Below, one piece after another: positions 10,524 to 20,830 of a DNA stretch of 64,000 nt (positions within the stretch are counted from its first letter, which is position 1; each line of letters opens with the position of its first letter). Origin of the DNA: Brachyspira murdochii. GTDB taxonomy: Bacteria; Spirochaetota; JAAYUW01. A program made the position numbers and the translations under genes. The notes beneath the pieces are model-generated. The model was not told where the DNA came from. It did no database searches and saw only the letters and a list, made by a program, of their open reading frames with translations. Location: positions 40,303 to 104,302 of the forward strand of contig DYJT01000005.1 in the NCBI GenBank assembly GCA_020722965.1, read 5' to 3'.

Positions 10524-11410
10524 GCAATACCGAAAATTTATATAATTACATCGCATCTATTTCTTATAATGGATTCAATTATAATGGATTCCAATTGCAA
10601 AAAAGACAGGATTCAATCCAACAACAACTGGAAAATGTTTTATTTAAAATAAATCAAAAAAAGCTAGAAAAATTAAAGACAGAGCAAATTACTGCTTCTG
10701 AAAAGGAAATTTCAAAACATCTTACCAGGATTGCGTTTGCAGGAAGAACAGATAGCAAGGTTCATGCAATTGAAAATCTTATCTCTTTTTCCTGTTACAA
10801 GAATTTTGAACCAATTAGACTAATAAAAATATTCAATTATTATCTTCCCGATTCAATAAGAGTCAATAGATGTCAGCAAACAGAAGAAAAAATAAATCCA
10901 AGATACGCTGCTATAGAAAGAATTTATCTATATATTATTTATAGAGGAACAAGTTTGCTTCCTTTTATAAAAAATCTTGCTTTTTTAAATAATGAAAAGA
11001 TAGATCTTGTAAAGCTAAAGACCTGTTTATCTTTATTTGAAGGCAGGCATAATTTTGTTAATTTTACCACATCCTGCGAAAAGAGAAATCCTGTAAGAAC
11101 AATATTTAAAGCAGATCTACTAGAATACAAAAACTTTGTCATAATAATTATAAGTGGAAATTCATTTTTACATAAACAGATTAGATTCATGATTGGGACA
11201 GCTTTAATGTATTCTCAAGATAAAATTAAACTCGAAAATGTAATTCAATTACTTAATATTGAAAATTCTCAAAGAGAGAAGAATACTATAACAAAAAGTA
11301 TAGCAGTAGTTCCACCAGAAGGTCTTTATCTTGCCAGAGTAAGACTAAAAAATGATGACCAGTTTAATTTCGATAATATTCGGAAACTTTTGGATAATCT
11401 TTTTGATTGA
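10520..11410 (+). CDS. truA: tRNA pseudouridine(38-40) synthase
   Basis: ISYNGFNYNGFQLQ, AGRTDSKVHAIENLISF, RYAAIERIYLYIIY, FEGRHNFVNF, FLHKQIRFMIGT. Confidence 0.9.
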   Translation: MSNTENLYNYIASISYNGFNYNGFQLQKRQDSIQQQLENVLFKINQKKLEKLKTEQITASEKEISKHLTRIAFAGRTDSKVHAIENLISFSCYKNFEPIRLIKIFNYYLPDSIRVNRCQQTEEKINPRYAAIERIYLYIIYRGTSLLPFIKNLAFLNNEKIDLVKLKTCLSLFEGRHNFVNFTTSCEKRNPVRTIFKADLLEYKNFVIIIISGNSFLHKQIRFMIGTALMYSQDKIKLENVIQLLNIENSQREKNTITKSIAVVPPEGLYLARVRLKNDDQFNFDNIRKLLDNLFD

Positions 11411-11500
11411 CTAATTTTCTTTATATGTAAAATTTTTTTATCGGAAAAAAAGATTAGATTTTTTTATAATAAGATTTATTTATAAAGTAATGGAGGAAAA

Positions 11501-11914
11501 ATGTCCAAAACATCTATTACAGAAATAATCGAAAGTGAGATCGACACTGTCCTTGCAGAAGATATTGATTTTACTGGTGAACTTAAATTTTCTAAATCTT
11601 TAATGATCAAAGGTAAATTTGATGGTAAAATCAATGCCGATGGTCATCTCTTTGTTGGACCAAATGCACATGTTAAAGCGGAAATAAAGACAGGTAAACT
11701 TACATGCTATGGCAAGATAGATGGACCTGTTTTCGCAAAAGAAAGAGTTGAACTTTCTAAAGAATCTATTTTAAATGGTGATGTTACAACTCCTGATATC
11801 ATAATAGAATCAGGATGTAAATTCAATGGAAGATGTATAATGGATGAGAAACAACATGCTCCCACTCCCAATCAGCAGCCAAACACTCCATCCCAAAGTA
11901 CCAAAAAACAATAG
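11501..11914 (+). CDS. Bactofilin family protein
   Basis: LAEDIDFTGELKFSKSLMIKGKFDGKINADGHLFVGPNAHVKAEI: beta-helical DUF583 core; good RBS (GGAGG) upstream. Confidence 0.9.
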   Translation: MSKTSITEIIESEIDTVLAEDIDFTGELKFSKSLMIKGKFDGKINADGHLFVGPNAHVKAEIKTGKLTCYGKIDGPVFAKERVELSKESILNGDVTTPDIIIESGCKFNGRCIMDEKQHAPTPNQQPNTPSQSTKKQ

Positions 11915-11964
11915 TATTCATTAATAAATTATTAATTAATAAAAATTTAACTTTTAATTTTAAG

Positions 11965-12489
11965 TTAAAATATAATACCGACATTTAATCCAAAGGCTAT
12001 ACCCAGAAGTAATGGTTCATTAAAAATATATGGATAAAATACAATAGGTTCTAAATAAAATTTTTCAAATCCCTCTATTCTCCATTTATAGCCTAATTCA
12101 ATTTGTAAACCATAAGAAAAACCTATATCAACCTGTTTACCATACAATACGACTCCATAAATACCTAAAAATAATTTATCAAAAGCATTTTTATCGAAAT
12201 ATATTTTAATGCCTTGTAAGTAATATATTGCCCAAATTTCTACATCGAATAAATTCATATAAACAAATTTACCGCATAAAGAAAAGTAATTTTTTAAATT
12301 CAATTCCCATCCTAACCCAAAACCTATTCCACCATCACTTAATGGTTGAAAGATAGATTTTAAATCAATAAAGATTGATAGATTTCCAGCAGTAATATTT
12401 ACATTAAATATAAACAAATTAAAACCTAATAATATCAATAATATAATTGGCCTTCTACCAAATATAAAATTATTTAATTTCTTAAACAT
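11965..12489 (-). CDS. Small putative outer-membrane/exported protein
   Basis: Hydrophobic N-terminus then alternating aromatic/glycine beta-barrel-like pattern; 174 aa; GGGGG-type RBS. Confidence 0.5.
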   Translation of the reverse strand: MFKKLNNFIFGRRPIILLILLGFNLFIFNVNITAGNLSIFIDLKSIFQPLSDGGIGFGLGWELNLKNYFSLCGKFVYMNLFDVEIWAIYYLQGIKIYFDKNAFDKLFLGIYGVVLYGKQVDIGFSYGLQIELGYKWRIEGFEKFYLEPIVFYPYIFNEPLLLGIAFGLNVGIIF

Positions 12490-12501
12490 AAATTTCCCCC
12501 T

Positions 12502-12597
12502 TTTAAATCAAATATAAAAACATAAAAGCACAGTAGCCGTTTTAAACTTGGAAACATACTGTAAAATTTAAATCAAATATAAAAACATAAAAGCACA
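12502..12597. repeat. Two copies of a perfect 31-bp direct repeat, 65-bp period
   Basis: TTTAAATCAAATATAAAAACATAAAAGCACA at 12502-12532 and 12567-12597. Confidence 0.95.
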
Positions 12598-12695
12598 TTA
12601 TTATTTTAGGATAAATTATAAAATTTTAAAATATCAATTATTACAAACAACACATATGATTAATCTTTAAATAAAATTATGACGATTTTTTTAGT

Positions 12696-13883
12696 ATGAG
12701 AAAGAAAAATGGATTTTATTTTATTTTGAATTTCATAAAAAGACTTTTCGGCAAACAGTTCATCCAGATTGCTATGTTACTTGTCTCTTTTATTGTATTT
12801 TTTTCTATCCTTATTTTCATTATTGAGATGAAAAAAAATGAAGGGATAAAGACATTTTTTGATTCAATTTATTATATAGTAATTTCCATTACATCGACCG
12901 GTTATGGAGATATAACAGCAAAAACAATAGCCGGAAAGACAGTCATTATGATAGGGATTTTTGCAGGTTTGCTGACAATATCATTATTTACAGGTACTTT
13001 TGCATCAATCCTTGTAGATTTACAGTTAAAAAAACAAAGAGGAGTAACTGGTGTGAAAAGGATAAATAATCATTTTATAATCTGTGGCTGGAAAAACGAT
13101 TATTTTGGTTTATTAAAGCAAATATTCAATATAAATAAAGAGTTGGATCCTTGTGATGTAGTGATGATAAACAATGAGAACCCCGAAACTATTCAGGTAA
13201 TACTATCTGAGCCAGAATTTAGGGGAATAAACTATATACATGGTGACTATTTTGATGAAAATATATTGAAAAAAGCATCTATCGAAAAAGCCGAGCAGCT
13301 TTTGGTTCTGGCTGATGATACAGGAAGATTTTCCCAAAGCGAAATAGATTCTAAAAATGTAATGACTGTTTTAATAGCAAAATCCTTAAATAAAGAGATT
13401 TATACATCTGTTGAAATCTTTGATACAAAATTTGAGACTTCACTAAGAAAGGCTTACTGCGATGAAATAATACTTTCAAAAAATACAACTCATCTTCTTA
13501 TTTCACAGGCATCCTTGAAAAAAGGATTTTCACAGGTATTTGATGAATTAATAAATCCAACTAAGGGAAGTCAGTTAAAATCTGAACCTATAAATGATAA
13601 ATATATAGGAAAATTTTACAGAGAGATTTTTGAGGAATATCTGGGAAAAAACCTATTGCCGATAGGAATTATAGAAAATGCAGGGAATGTTTTTTTAAGA
13701 AAGAAAAAAGCGCTAAAAGAGGCTCAAAAAACCCCAAACATGGAAAAACTTGTAAAAAACCTAAAAACAATAAAGATACTAAGAGCCAATGATCCATATT
13801 TCAATCCACCATTAGATTATACCATTAAAGAAGATTCTGCAATATTATATATTACAAAAAATTTATCAAAAGAAAATTTATAA
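12696..13883 (+). CDS. Potassium channel with RCK/TrkA-N domain
   Basis: Pore filter SITSTGYGDITAKT flanked by two TM helices, then TrkA-N-like region (HFIICGWKNDYFGLL). Confidence 0.9.
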   Translation: MRKKNGFYFILNFIKRLFGKQFIQIAMLLVSFIVFFSILIFIIEMKKNEGIKTFFDSIYYIVISITSTGYGDITAKTIAGKTVIMIGIFAGLLTISLFTGTFASILVDLQLKKQRGVTGVKRINNHFIICGWKNDYFGLLKQIFNINKELDPCDVVMINNENPETIQVILSEPEFRGINYIHGDYFDENILKKASIEKAEQLLVLADDTGRFSQSEIDSKNVMTVLIAKSLNKEIYTSVEIFDTKFETSLRKAYCDEIILSKNTTHLLISQASLKKGFSQVFDELINPTKGSQLKSEPINDKYIGKFYREIFEEYLGKNLLPIGIIENAGNVFLRKKKALKEAQKTPNMEKLVKNLKTIKILRANDPYFNPPLDYTIKEDSAILYITKNLSKENL

Positions 13884-13906
13884 AAATTTTATCATAAATT
13901 ATAAAA

Positions 13907-14428
13907 TTGGTGGAAAAGATGAAAAAAATTGAAATAATAACAAATGAAAAAAAAGAAAAACTTTCAAAAGTAACTCTTTTTCAGGGGTTGAATCAGGATG
14001 AATTGGAATTGATTGCTCAAACAACTTATGCATTGATGTTTTCTAAGGATGAGATAATAATTAAAGAAGGTGAAATAGGAGATTGCTGTTATATTCTTTT
14101 CAGCGGGACGGTAAAAGTCTTAAAGGAAACATTTGCAAAGGAACAATATGCGGTTGCGCAAATAAATGCTGAAGGGAATGCATTTTTTGGCGAAATGGCA
14201 TTGATAGATAAAGATGCCAGAACTGCAACAATAAAAGCAGAAACTGAAGTTATTACTCTGGTTTTAGATTCTTCCAGTTTTGAAAACCTTTCGTTTAATA
14301 ATTATAGAATTGGGTATCTTATATTGAAAGCCGTGGCAAAGAAACTTATAGAAAGACTAAAAATGGCAAACAGCGATATTGCCACACTTTTTGGTGCTCT
14401 TGAAGAGGAAATAGAACAAGAAGGCTAA
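13907..14428 (+). CDS. Cyclic nucleotide-binding domain protein
   Basis: FKKxE-like cNMP fold: IIKEGEIGDCCYILFSGTVKV and FFGEMALIDKDARTATIKAETE phosphate-binding cassette. Confidence 0.88.
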   Translation: MVEKMKKIEIITNEKKEKLSKVTLFQGLNQDELELIAQTTYALMFSKDEIIIKEGEIGDCCYILFSGTVKVLKETFAKEQYAVAQINAEGNAFFGEMALIDKDARTATIKAETEVITLVLDSSSFENLSFNNYRIGYLILKAVAKKLIERLKMANSDIATLFGALEEEIEQEG

Positions 14429-14432
14429 AATA

Positions 14433-15053
14433 TTAGAATTCACAATATTGAGATAATTGATATTTTTCTCTTCCAAGCGTTGTCGATTCATTATGCCCTG
14501 GATATATAATTGTTTCAGAGGGTAAATTTAATAATTTTCGTATAGTCCAAACCATTTTCTTTGAGTCGGCTCCGGGTAAATCTGTTCTCCCAACTCCACC
14601 GGCAAATATTGTATCTCCTGAAAACATAATTTTTTCATTTTCGAAAAAAACAACTATTGAACCAGGAGTATGCCCACTCGCAAGTATTAACTTACACCCA
14701 GTAAATAAAAGATATTCTTCATCTTCAAAAAATTCTGCATCTTTAATTTCCTCAAAATCGAATCCTATGAAACTTGCTCCATTCATTAAAGGATCGTTTA
14801 AATGCTGAAAATCATTTTTATGAATTAATGTTTTCCCCGAATTTTTAAGAACCCTTTTGACATCATGATAACCAAGAATATGGTCTATATGATAATGAGT
14901 AAGGATAATATAATCTATAATTTGACCATTTAAAAACGACAATAATTCTTCATCTTCAAAACCTGGATCTATCAACATTTTTTTATCTTTATAATTTACA
15001 TAATAACAGTTAGTATTTAATGGTCCAACGATAAATCTTTTAATTTCCATCAC
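14433..15053 (-). CDS. MBL-fold metallo-hydrolase (glyoxalase II-like)
   Basis: THYHIDHILGYHD (THxHxDH), SGHTPGSIVVF, FSGDTIFAGGVGRTDLPG, YPGHNESTTLG. Confidence 0.92.
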   Translation of the reverse strand: MMEIKRFIVGPLNTNCYYVNYKDKKMLIDPGFEDEELLSFLNGQIIDYIILTHYHIDHILGYHDVKRVLKNSGKTLIHKNDFQHLNDPLMNGASFIGFDFEEIKDAEFFEDEEYLLFTGCKLILASGHTPGSIVVFFENEKIMFSGDTIFAGGVGRTDLPGADSKKMVWTIRKLLNLPSETIIYPGHNESTTLGREKYQLSQYCEF

Positions 15054-15059
15054 TTTCCC

Positions 15060-16832
15060 TTATAGTAAATTCAAAATTTCTTTAAGCCTTGATTCCCAGC
15101 TAAAATTGATAATCTTATCTATTTTATTTTCAAGATAAAATTGCCTCTCTTTTTCTGTTTTTGGAATTTTATCATATATAATCTGGCTATTTACCTTAAA
15201 TATACTATTTTCTATCTGCTCTCTAGTTTGGGAATTTATATTTATTAGATTTGATAAAATATCATTAGATTTAAAAATATCAGAAATTTCTGGAATATTA
15301 ACTTTATCGATATCAGAGAAATCTATTATATGAAAAGGCGCTTTCTCATCATTCCCCCATACATTTTCAAATAAGAAAGAAGCACCACAGGCTCTTGATA
15401 ATAATGAGATTCCGCCATATGGTATGATTTCTATTTGAGAGATACCGAAAGGTTCGTAAATAGAATATCCAAATTCAGCATCAGAAGCTATTCTTAGATC
15501 AAGTAAAGTAGTCCCTATTGGAACCCTATCCCCACATGTTCTTGTGTCAAATCCAAATTGATTTACAAAAAGAGCCTTAATAGCCCTTGACTTAGCATTG
15601 AAAAGCTGAAAATAATCATAAATTTCCTCTTCATAACCAATGCAATCTGGCCAACCCTTTTTATGCAATACAGGCCAACCGTATTCTTTTTCCATTCTAT
15701 GTGTATCTGCCGAGCTTCTTCCAGTGCCAATAAGGGTAGAAAGCAATATAAAAGCTCCCTTTAAACCATTTGTGAAAAAGATTTCATCTAATTCGTTAAG
15801 TAAATTTAAATCCCTCCATAACCCTTTAGATAAAACCAGTCTTGTAACATGAGTGAATAACACATCAAACTTAAAATTAAATATCGATTCTATGTAATTT
15901 TGTAATTTATTTCTACTTTCTTTTTTCCTTTCCCAATCTATGAATTGAAATGTTAGACCATTATAAACGACTTTTATTTTTGATTTATCAACATCTGTAT
16001 TTAAAAATACATATTCCTGTCCAACCAAATCGGACACTGCAAATATATAATCGAAAAAAGTCGTTACCTTAACTAACTGAGTTCTATAATTCTCAAGAAT
16101 TTGAGGAAAAATAGATTCCATTGAAAGATATTTTTTTTTGGCTTCATTTAATATATTATAAAATGTAATATCATGCCCTTTATAGTTTTCGACTATGGCT
16201 CTTGTGGGTGATACTTCATGTGCCCAGAATATTGTCTTATGGTTTTTTAAACCTTTAGTTTCCTTTTCCGATATAATTTTCAATGCACATGGAATTCCCA
16301 TATATTCATGAGAAAAATGATAATATTCAAACCCTGCACCATACAAAGAATTTATTAAATCAAAATAGCATACAGCAATTCTGACATATTGTTCGTAATC
16401 CCAATCAGAAAATCTATCTGACTGAATTGTATATTTTTCCCATAATATATACTTAAACAAATTTATATCAGATTGCTTCATATTCTGTATATTTACTAAA
16501 AGAACTTCTACTTCGTTAGATTTATTTATATTATATTCGCTGGCAAGTACTCTTCTGCCATAAATTATGTCTACCCCATATCTTTCTATAATAGGGGCAA
16601 ATATACTGTGATATCCCCCTTTATCGAGAGAATCTTTATTTGAATATAATACAGTACCACCTCTTCCAAGTTTAGAGAAAACATCTGAAGCACTCGAAAA
16701 AGCTGGTCCATAAAGTAGAGTTTTATCGAAAAATTTTCTGTAATTGTCTGCCGTACAAACTCCATTTATTACAGAGCCTATCCCTCCGATTTTTTGCACG
16801 GCTTCATGGGTTATATGAATAGCAATTCTCAT
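15060..16832 (-). CDS. Glycogen/starch synthase-like glycosyltransferase
   Basis: ITHEAVQKIGGIGSVINGV N-terminus, FWAHEVSPTRAIVENYKGHD, VVYNGL, and C-terminal EPFGISQIEIIPYGGISLLSRACG. Confidence 0.65.
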   Translation of the reverse strand: MRIAIHITHEAVQKIGGIGSVINGVCTADNYRKFFDKTLLYGPAFSSASDVFSKLGRGGTVLYSNKDSLDKGGYHSIFAPIIERYGVDIIYGRRVLASEYNINKSNEVEVLLVNIQNMKQSDINLFKYILWEKYTIQSDRFSDWDYEQYVRIAVCYFDLINSLYGAGFEYYHFSHEYMGIPCALKIISEKETKGLKNHKTIFWAHEVSPTRAIVENYKGHDITFYNILNEAKKKYLSMESIFPQILENYRTQLVKVTTFFDYIFAVSDLVGQEYVFLNTDVDKSKIKVVYNGLTFQFIDWERKKESRNKLQNYIESIFNFKFDVLFTHVTRLVLSKGLWRDLNLLNELDEIFFTNGLKGAFILLSTLIGTGRSSADTHRMEKEYGWPVLHKKGWPDCIGYEEEIYDYFQLFNAKSRAIKALFVNQFGFDTRTCGDRVPIGTTLLDLRIASDAEFGYSIYEPFGISQIEIIPYGGISLLSRACGASFLFENVWGNDEKAPFHIIDFSDIDKVNIPEISDIFKSNDILSNLININSQTREQIENSIFKVNSQIIYDKIPKTEKERQFYLENKIDKIINFSWESRLKEILNLL

Positions 16833-16972
16833 AAATCCCCCAAAATTAATCCCTTATTATTTTAATTTTATTTTTCTATTTTTTCAAATCTAATAATTTA
16901 TTTGAATTTTTTCTTTTTTGTTTTATCTTACTTTAAAAGTGTATTGTTTTTTAATTTCAAACTGGGGGATAG

Positions 16973-17371
16973 ATGAAAAGTTTATTAATAATAGATGATA
17001 GTGAAGATCTATTAAATCTTTTAAAATATGCTTTTGAAACCAAATATAAGGTATTCACCTGCCCAAGTGGTAGAAAAGGTTTGTATTCTTTATTAAACAA
17101 CAATCCTGATATTATTTTACTGGATATCATGATGCAGGGTTTAAATGGTTTTGATGTTTTAAAACTTTTAAGAACCGATCAATACACTAAAAACAAACCT
17201 ATCTTTATAATATCTGCTTTGGTTGAAGATTCCGTAATTGAAAGATGTAAAGATATGGGAGCAAATGGTTTTATAAAAAAACCTTTCCAGATACAAAAAC
17301 TCAGAGAATTTATAGATGAATATTTAGAAAAGCCAAACACTGTTTCTAAATTTCAAATACTTGAATCATAA
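16973..17371 (+). CDS. Stand-alone response regulator (REC domain only)
   Basis: LLIIDDSEDLLNLL, DIILLDIMMQGLNGFDVL, KPIFIISAL, GFIKKPF. Confidence 0.93.
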   Translation: MKSLLIIDDSEDLLNLLKYAFETKYKVFTCPSGRKGLYSLLNNNPDIILLDIMMQGLNGFDVLKLLRTDQYTKNKPIFIISALVEDSVIERCKDMGANGFIKKPFQIQKLREFIDEYLEKPNTVSKFQILES

Positions 17372-20300
17372 AAAACTTTTTCTATAAACCCCAATAAAAA
17401 TTCCTGTTTTTCCGAAATAGAAGAAAAGTTTTTTATTATATCGATCCTATCATTAATTTGTTGATTGAAACTAGCCTCTTTTTTATTTAAATAATTTAAA
17501 AAACTATCTATATTTATATTTTTCTCTTCAAAAAATAAAGAGATACGATCTTTTAGTTCTAAAATTCTGTTGATCCCCTTTTTTTGTGCAAGGATTCTAA
17601 GCTGAGTTATCATTAAAAGATTATTTAACTCTGCTGGAGAATCTTTTATAATATCTTTGTATCTTAACTTAAATTGATTAAAATCATCAATTGTATCACA
17701 ATTCAAAAGCTGTTCGTAAAAGGATATTTTTTCCTGTTTTGAAAAACCTAAAAAATCAGGGATAGATGTCTTCAATTGTAATTCAACCTCTGTTTTAACC
17801 TTTTTTGTAATCTTCTTTTTTTCTAGTTTTGATATTGCCTCATCTAATAGCTTTTCATATAGATAATATCCAACTGACATTATAAAACCAGATTGTTGTT
17901 TGCCAAGTATATTACCGGCACCTCTAAGCTCAAGATCTTTAAGAGCTACTTTGTAACCAGATCCAAGCTCTGCATAATCGGCAATTACCTGAAGTCTTTT
18001 TAATGCAAGTTCTGTTAGGTAGTTTTCTTCTGGATAAATAAGGTAGGCATAAGCCTTCTTATTTCTCCTCCCCACTCTTCCTTTTAATTGGTATAGATTG
18101 GAAAGTCCAAAAAGATGAGCATTATCTATTATTATAGTGTTTACATCTGGGATATCTATTCCAGATTCTATTATAGATGTTGAAACAAGTACCTTAACCT
18201 CCTTGTTTATGAATCTTGAAATATTTGCTTTCAGTTCATTCTCTGCCATTTGTCCATGGGCATATACTATAGGAATCGAACCTTTGAAAAGATTTTTAAG
18301 ATATAAAACCTTGTTGAATATAGTTTTAACACGATTATGAACATAGAATACCTGCCCACCTCTTTCTAATTCACTTTCTATCGCTTTTTTGATGACATAA
18401 TCGCTGAAAGGTTCCACAAATACTTCAACAGGAACTCTTTGTTCTGGCGCAGTATTTATTATTGACAAAGGTCTTATCCTCGAAAGAGCCATATGAAGAG
18501 TCCTTGGTATTGGTGTAGCAGATAGTGAGAGAACATCGATATCAGATTTAAGTCTTATAAATTTATCCTTGTGTTCTACACCAAATTTATGCTCTTCATC
18601 GATAATAAGCAGTCCAAGTTTCTTAAATCTTACATCATTTGATAAAATCCTATGTGTTCCTATTAATATGTCTAATTTTCCATTTTCAGCCATATTGCAA
18701 TATTCTTTTTGCTCTTTTTCCCCTATTAACCTTGAAAGTATTCCTATTTTTAATCCAAAAGGCGTAAGTCGTTTTGTAAAAGTTTCAAAATGCTGATTGG
18801 CAAGTATTGTCGTAGGACAAACTATTGCAACCTGATATCCATTTAAAACCGCTCTATAGGCAGCCCTTACTGCTACTTCGGTTTTGCCAAAACCAACATC
18901 ACCACATATTAGCCTGTCCATAGGGTAACTCTGCTTCATATCATAAAGAACATCATCTATAGCCCTTCGTTGATCAAATGTCTCTTTAAATTCAAAGCTT
19001 TCTTCAAGAGATTTTTCAAGCTCTTCAAATTCCTTAAAGGAAATTCCTTTCTCTTCCTTTCTTTTTTGATAGAGAATCAATAACTGATTGGCATATTCCA
19101 TTATGTCTTGCTTTGTTTTGCTAAGGGTTTTTTTCCATGTTTTTGAGGTAATATTGTCAAGTTCTGGTTTAGCTTTACCAAAAGCTATGTATTTCTGTAT
19201 AAGTCCAATATTTTCAATTGGAAGATATATTTTCTCATCGTTTTTATACCTGATTTCAAGATAATCTTTTTCCTGGTTTAAAATAGTTACTCTTTTCATT
19301 CCTTCATAGATACCTATCCCATGATTTATGTGAACAACATAATCCCCGGGTTTTATATCTAAAGTTGACTCAATAAACTCGACCTGAAACGATTTCGATG
19401 CCTTACTTCGAATCTTGTATTCGATTAGTTCATCGCTGTTGTAATAATATTCATTTTTATCTTTTAAATAATAACCTTCGATTAGATTGTCTTTAATATA
19501 TTCAACACTAAGATCCTTAAACAAAATGGATAATCTTTTTTTTTCTTCATCATCACTATATACAAAAAAAAGTTTTGCCCCTTCGGATATTCTCTGCTTA
19601 AAAACAATTCTGAATTCTTCAAACTTATTAGGATATGGTTCTACTTTTAAAATATTTAATATCAGGCTATTGGTGTTTTGTTTAATTAGATTACTTGAAG
19701 TAATTATAGTTTGATAATATCTTAAAAATCTTTTGTAATCATCTTTAGTCAAAAAAATATCCTCAGGTTTTGATAAACCTTTTAATTCAAGATTTTTATA
19801 GGCTACTTCGCTTTTTTTAAATTCTTCTATAAATTGTTTCTCTACATTTTCAAAATTGAGAACACAGATAATATCCTCTTTCAATAGGTGAGAAAGAAGA
19901 TAATTTTTCGCCAGATTTAATTTCGAGAAACTCCATAAAATAGAGTATAACTGATCATTTTGAAGATCTCTTACAAAATTATTTGCATCAAGATCAAGCC
20001 CATTTTCCTGATAAAATTGATCTATAAATCTATCTTTAGCTTCTGAATCAGGGTAAAATTCATTAATCGGAAGAATTTCTATACCATCGATATTGTCTAA
20101 TATTCTAAAAGTTTCCTGTTCGATATAGCATATTTTTTCGATAGTATCATCATCATTTAATATGATTCTCACAGGATTCTCTATCGGTGAAAAATAACAA
20201 TCTATGACCTGCCCTTTCCAAGTAAATGTTCCAAATTCAAAAAGCTGATCCACTCTTTTAAAACCAGCTTCTATTAAGGAATCTACTAATCTTTCTGGAT

Positions 20301-20751
20301 CTAATTTATCAAATGCTCTTAATATTAGCTTTTTGTTGACCAGATTCTCTATGGAAATTGTAGGAAACAATAAGGCTAAGGGGGATGTCAATATTATACC
20401 TTTATTAAATCTTAAGTTATTTATTGCGTCTATTCTAAAAAAAGATTCTTTCTTACCATAGGGATTACATTCATAAAAAAAAAGATTATAAGGTGGAAAG
20501 ATTGAAATTTTTCTATTTAAATAATTAAATTCATCTTTTATAATCGAATAAAATTTATCTAAAAGATCTTCATCTGGCAATAAGACAACTATTGAACCAT
20601 CCTTATTTTCTGTTAGATAAATTATCAAACTAAAGAAAGCAGAAGCGCAGATCTGTGATATTACAATATTTTTCTCTTTATTTGACAAAAAATCTTTAAT
20701 TATCTGCGCATTATCAAACATTTTTGAAAAAATACCATAAATTTTACGCAC
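17353..20751 (-). CDS. mfd: Transcription-repair coupling factor
   Basis: CarD-like KPGDYVVHINHGIGIYEGM, DRLICGDVGFGKTEVAVRAA, LLIIDEEHKFGVEHKDK, LSATPIPRTLHMAL, LKGRVGRRNKKAYAYL. Confidence 0.97.
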   Translation of the reverse strand: MRKIYGIFSKMFDNAQIIKDFLSNKEKNIVISQICASAFFSLIIYLTENKDGSIVVLLPDEDLLDKFYSIIKDEFNYLNRKISIFPPYNLFFYECNPYGKKESFFRIDAINNLRFNKGIILTSPLALLFPTISIENLVNKKLILRAFDKLDPERLVDSLIEAGFKRVDQLFEFGTFTWKGQVIDCYFSPIENPVRIILNDDDTIEKICYIEQETFRILDNIDGIEILPINEFYPDSEAKDRFIDQFYQENGLDLDANNFVRDLQNDQLYSILWSFSKLNLAKNYLLSHLLKEDIICVLNFENVEKQFIEEFKKSEVAYKNLELKGLSKPEDIFLTKDDYKRFLRYYQTIITSSNLIKQNTNSLILNILKVEPYPNKFEEFRIVFKQRISEGAKLFFVYSDDEEKKRLSILFKDLSVEYIKDNLIEGYYLKDKNEYYYNSDELIEYKIRSKASKSFQVEFIESTLDIKPGDYVVHINHGIGIYEGMKRVTILNQEKDYLEIRYKNDEKIYLPIENIGLIQKYIAFGKAKPELDNITSKTWKKTLSKTKQDIMEYANQLLILYQKRKEEKGISFKEFEELEKSLEESFEFKETFDQRRAIDDVLYDMKQSYPMDRLICGDVGFGKTEVAVRAAYRAVLNGYQVAIVCPTTILANQHFETFTKRLTPFGLKIGILSRLIGEKEQKEYCNMAENGKLDILIGTHRILSNDVRFKKLGLLIIDEEHKFGVEHKDKFIRLKSDIDVLSLSATPIPRTLHMALSRIRPLSIINTAPEQRVPVEVFVEPFSDYVIKKAIESELERGGQVFYVHNRVKTIFNKVLYLKNLFKGSIPIVYAHGQMAENELKANISRFINKEVKVLVSTSIIESGIDIPDVNTIIIDNAHLFGLSNLYQLKGRVGRRNKKAYAYLIYPEENYLTELALKRLQVIADYAELGSGYKVALKDLELRGAGNILGKQQSGFIMSVGYYLYEKLLDEAISKLEKKKITKKVKTEVELQLKTSIPDFLGFSKQEKISFYEQLLNCDTIDDFNQFKLRYKDIIKDSPAELNNLLMITQLRILAQKKGINRILELKDRISLFFEEKNINIDSFLNYLNKKEASFNQQINDRIDIIKNFSSISEKQEFLLGFIEKVFYDSSI

Positions 20752-20830
20752 TATTCTTCCCTTAATTCAATAAAAAAAGATAAGTATAAACCAGGATATA
20801 TGATTGATAATAAAGATAAATAATAATTTA

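Noticed and set aside
12502-12597. Minimal CRISPR-like repeat-spacer-repeat (31 bp, 34 bp, 31 bp)
   Set aside because: Only two copies, extremely AT-rich repeat, no further units and no cas-like genes in the window; a local tandem duplication is simpler.
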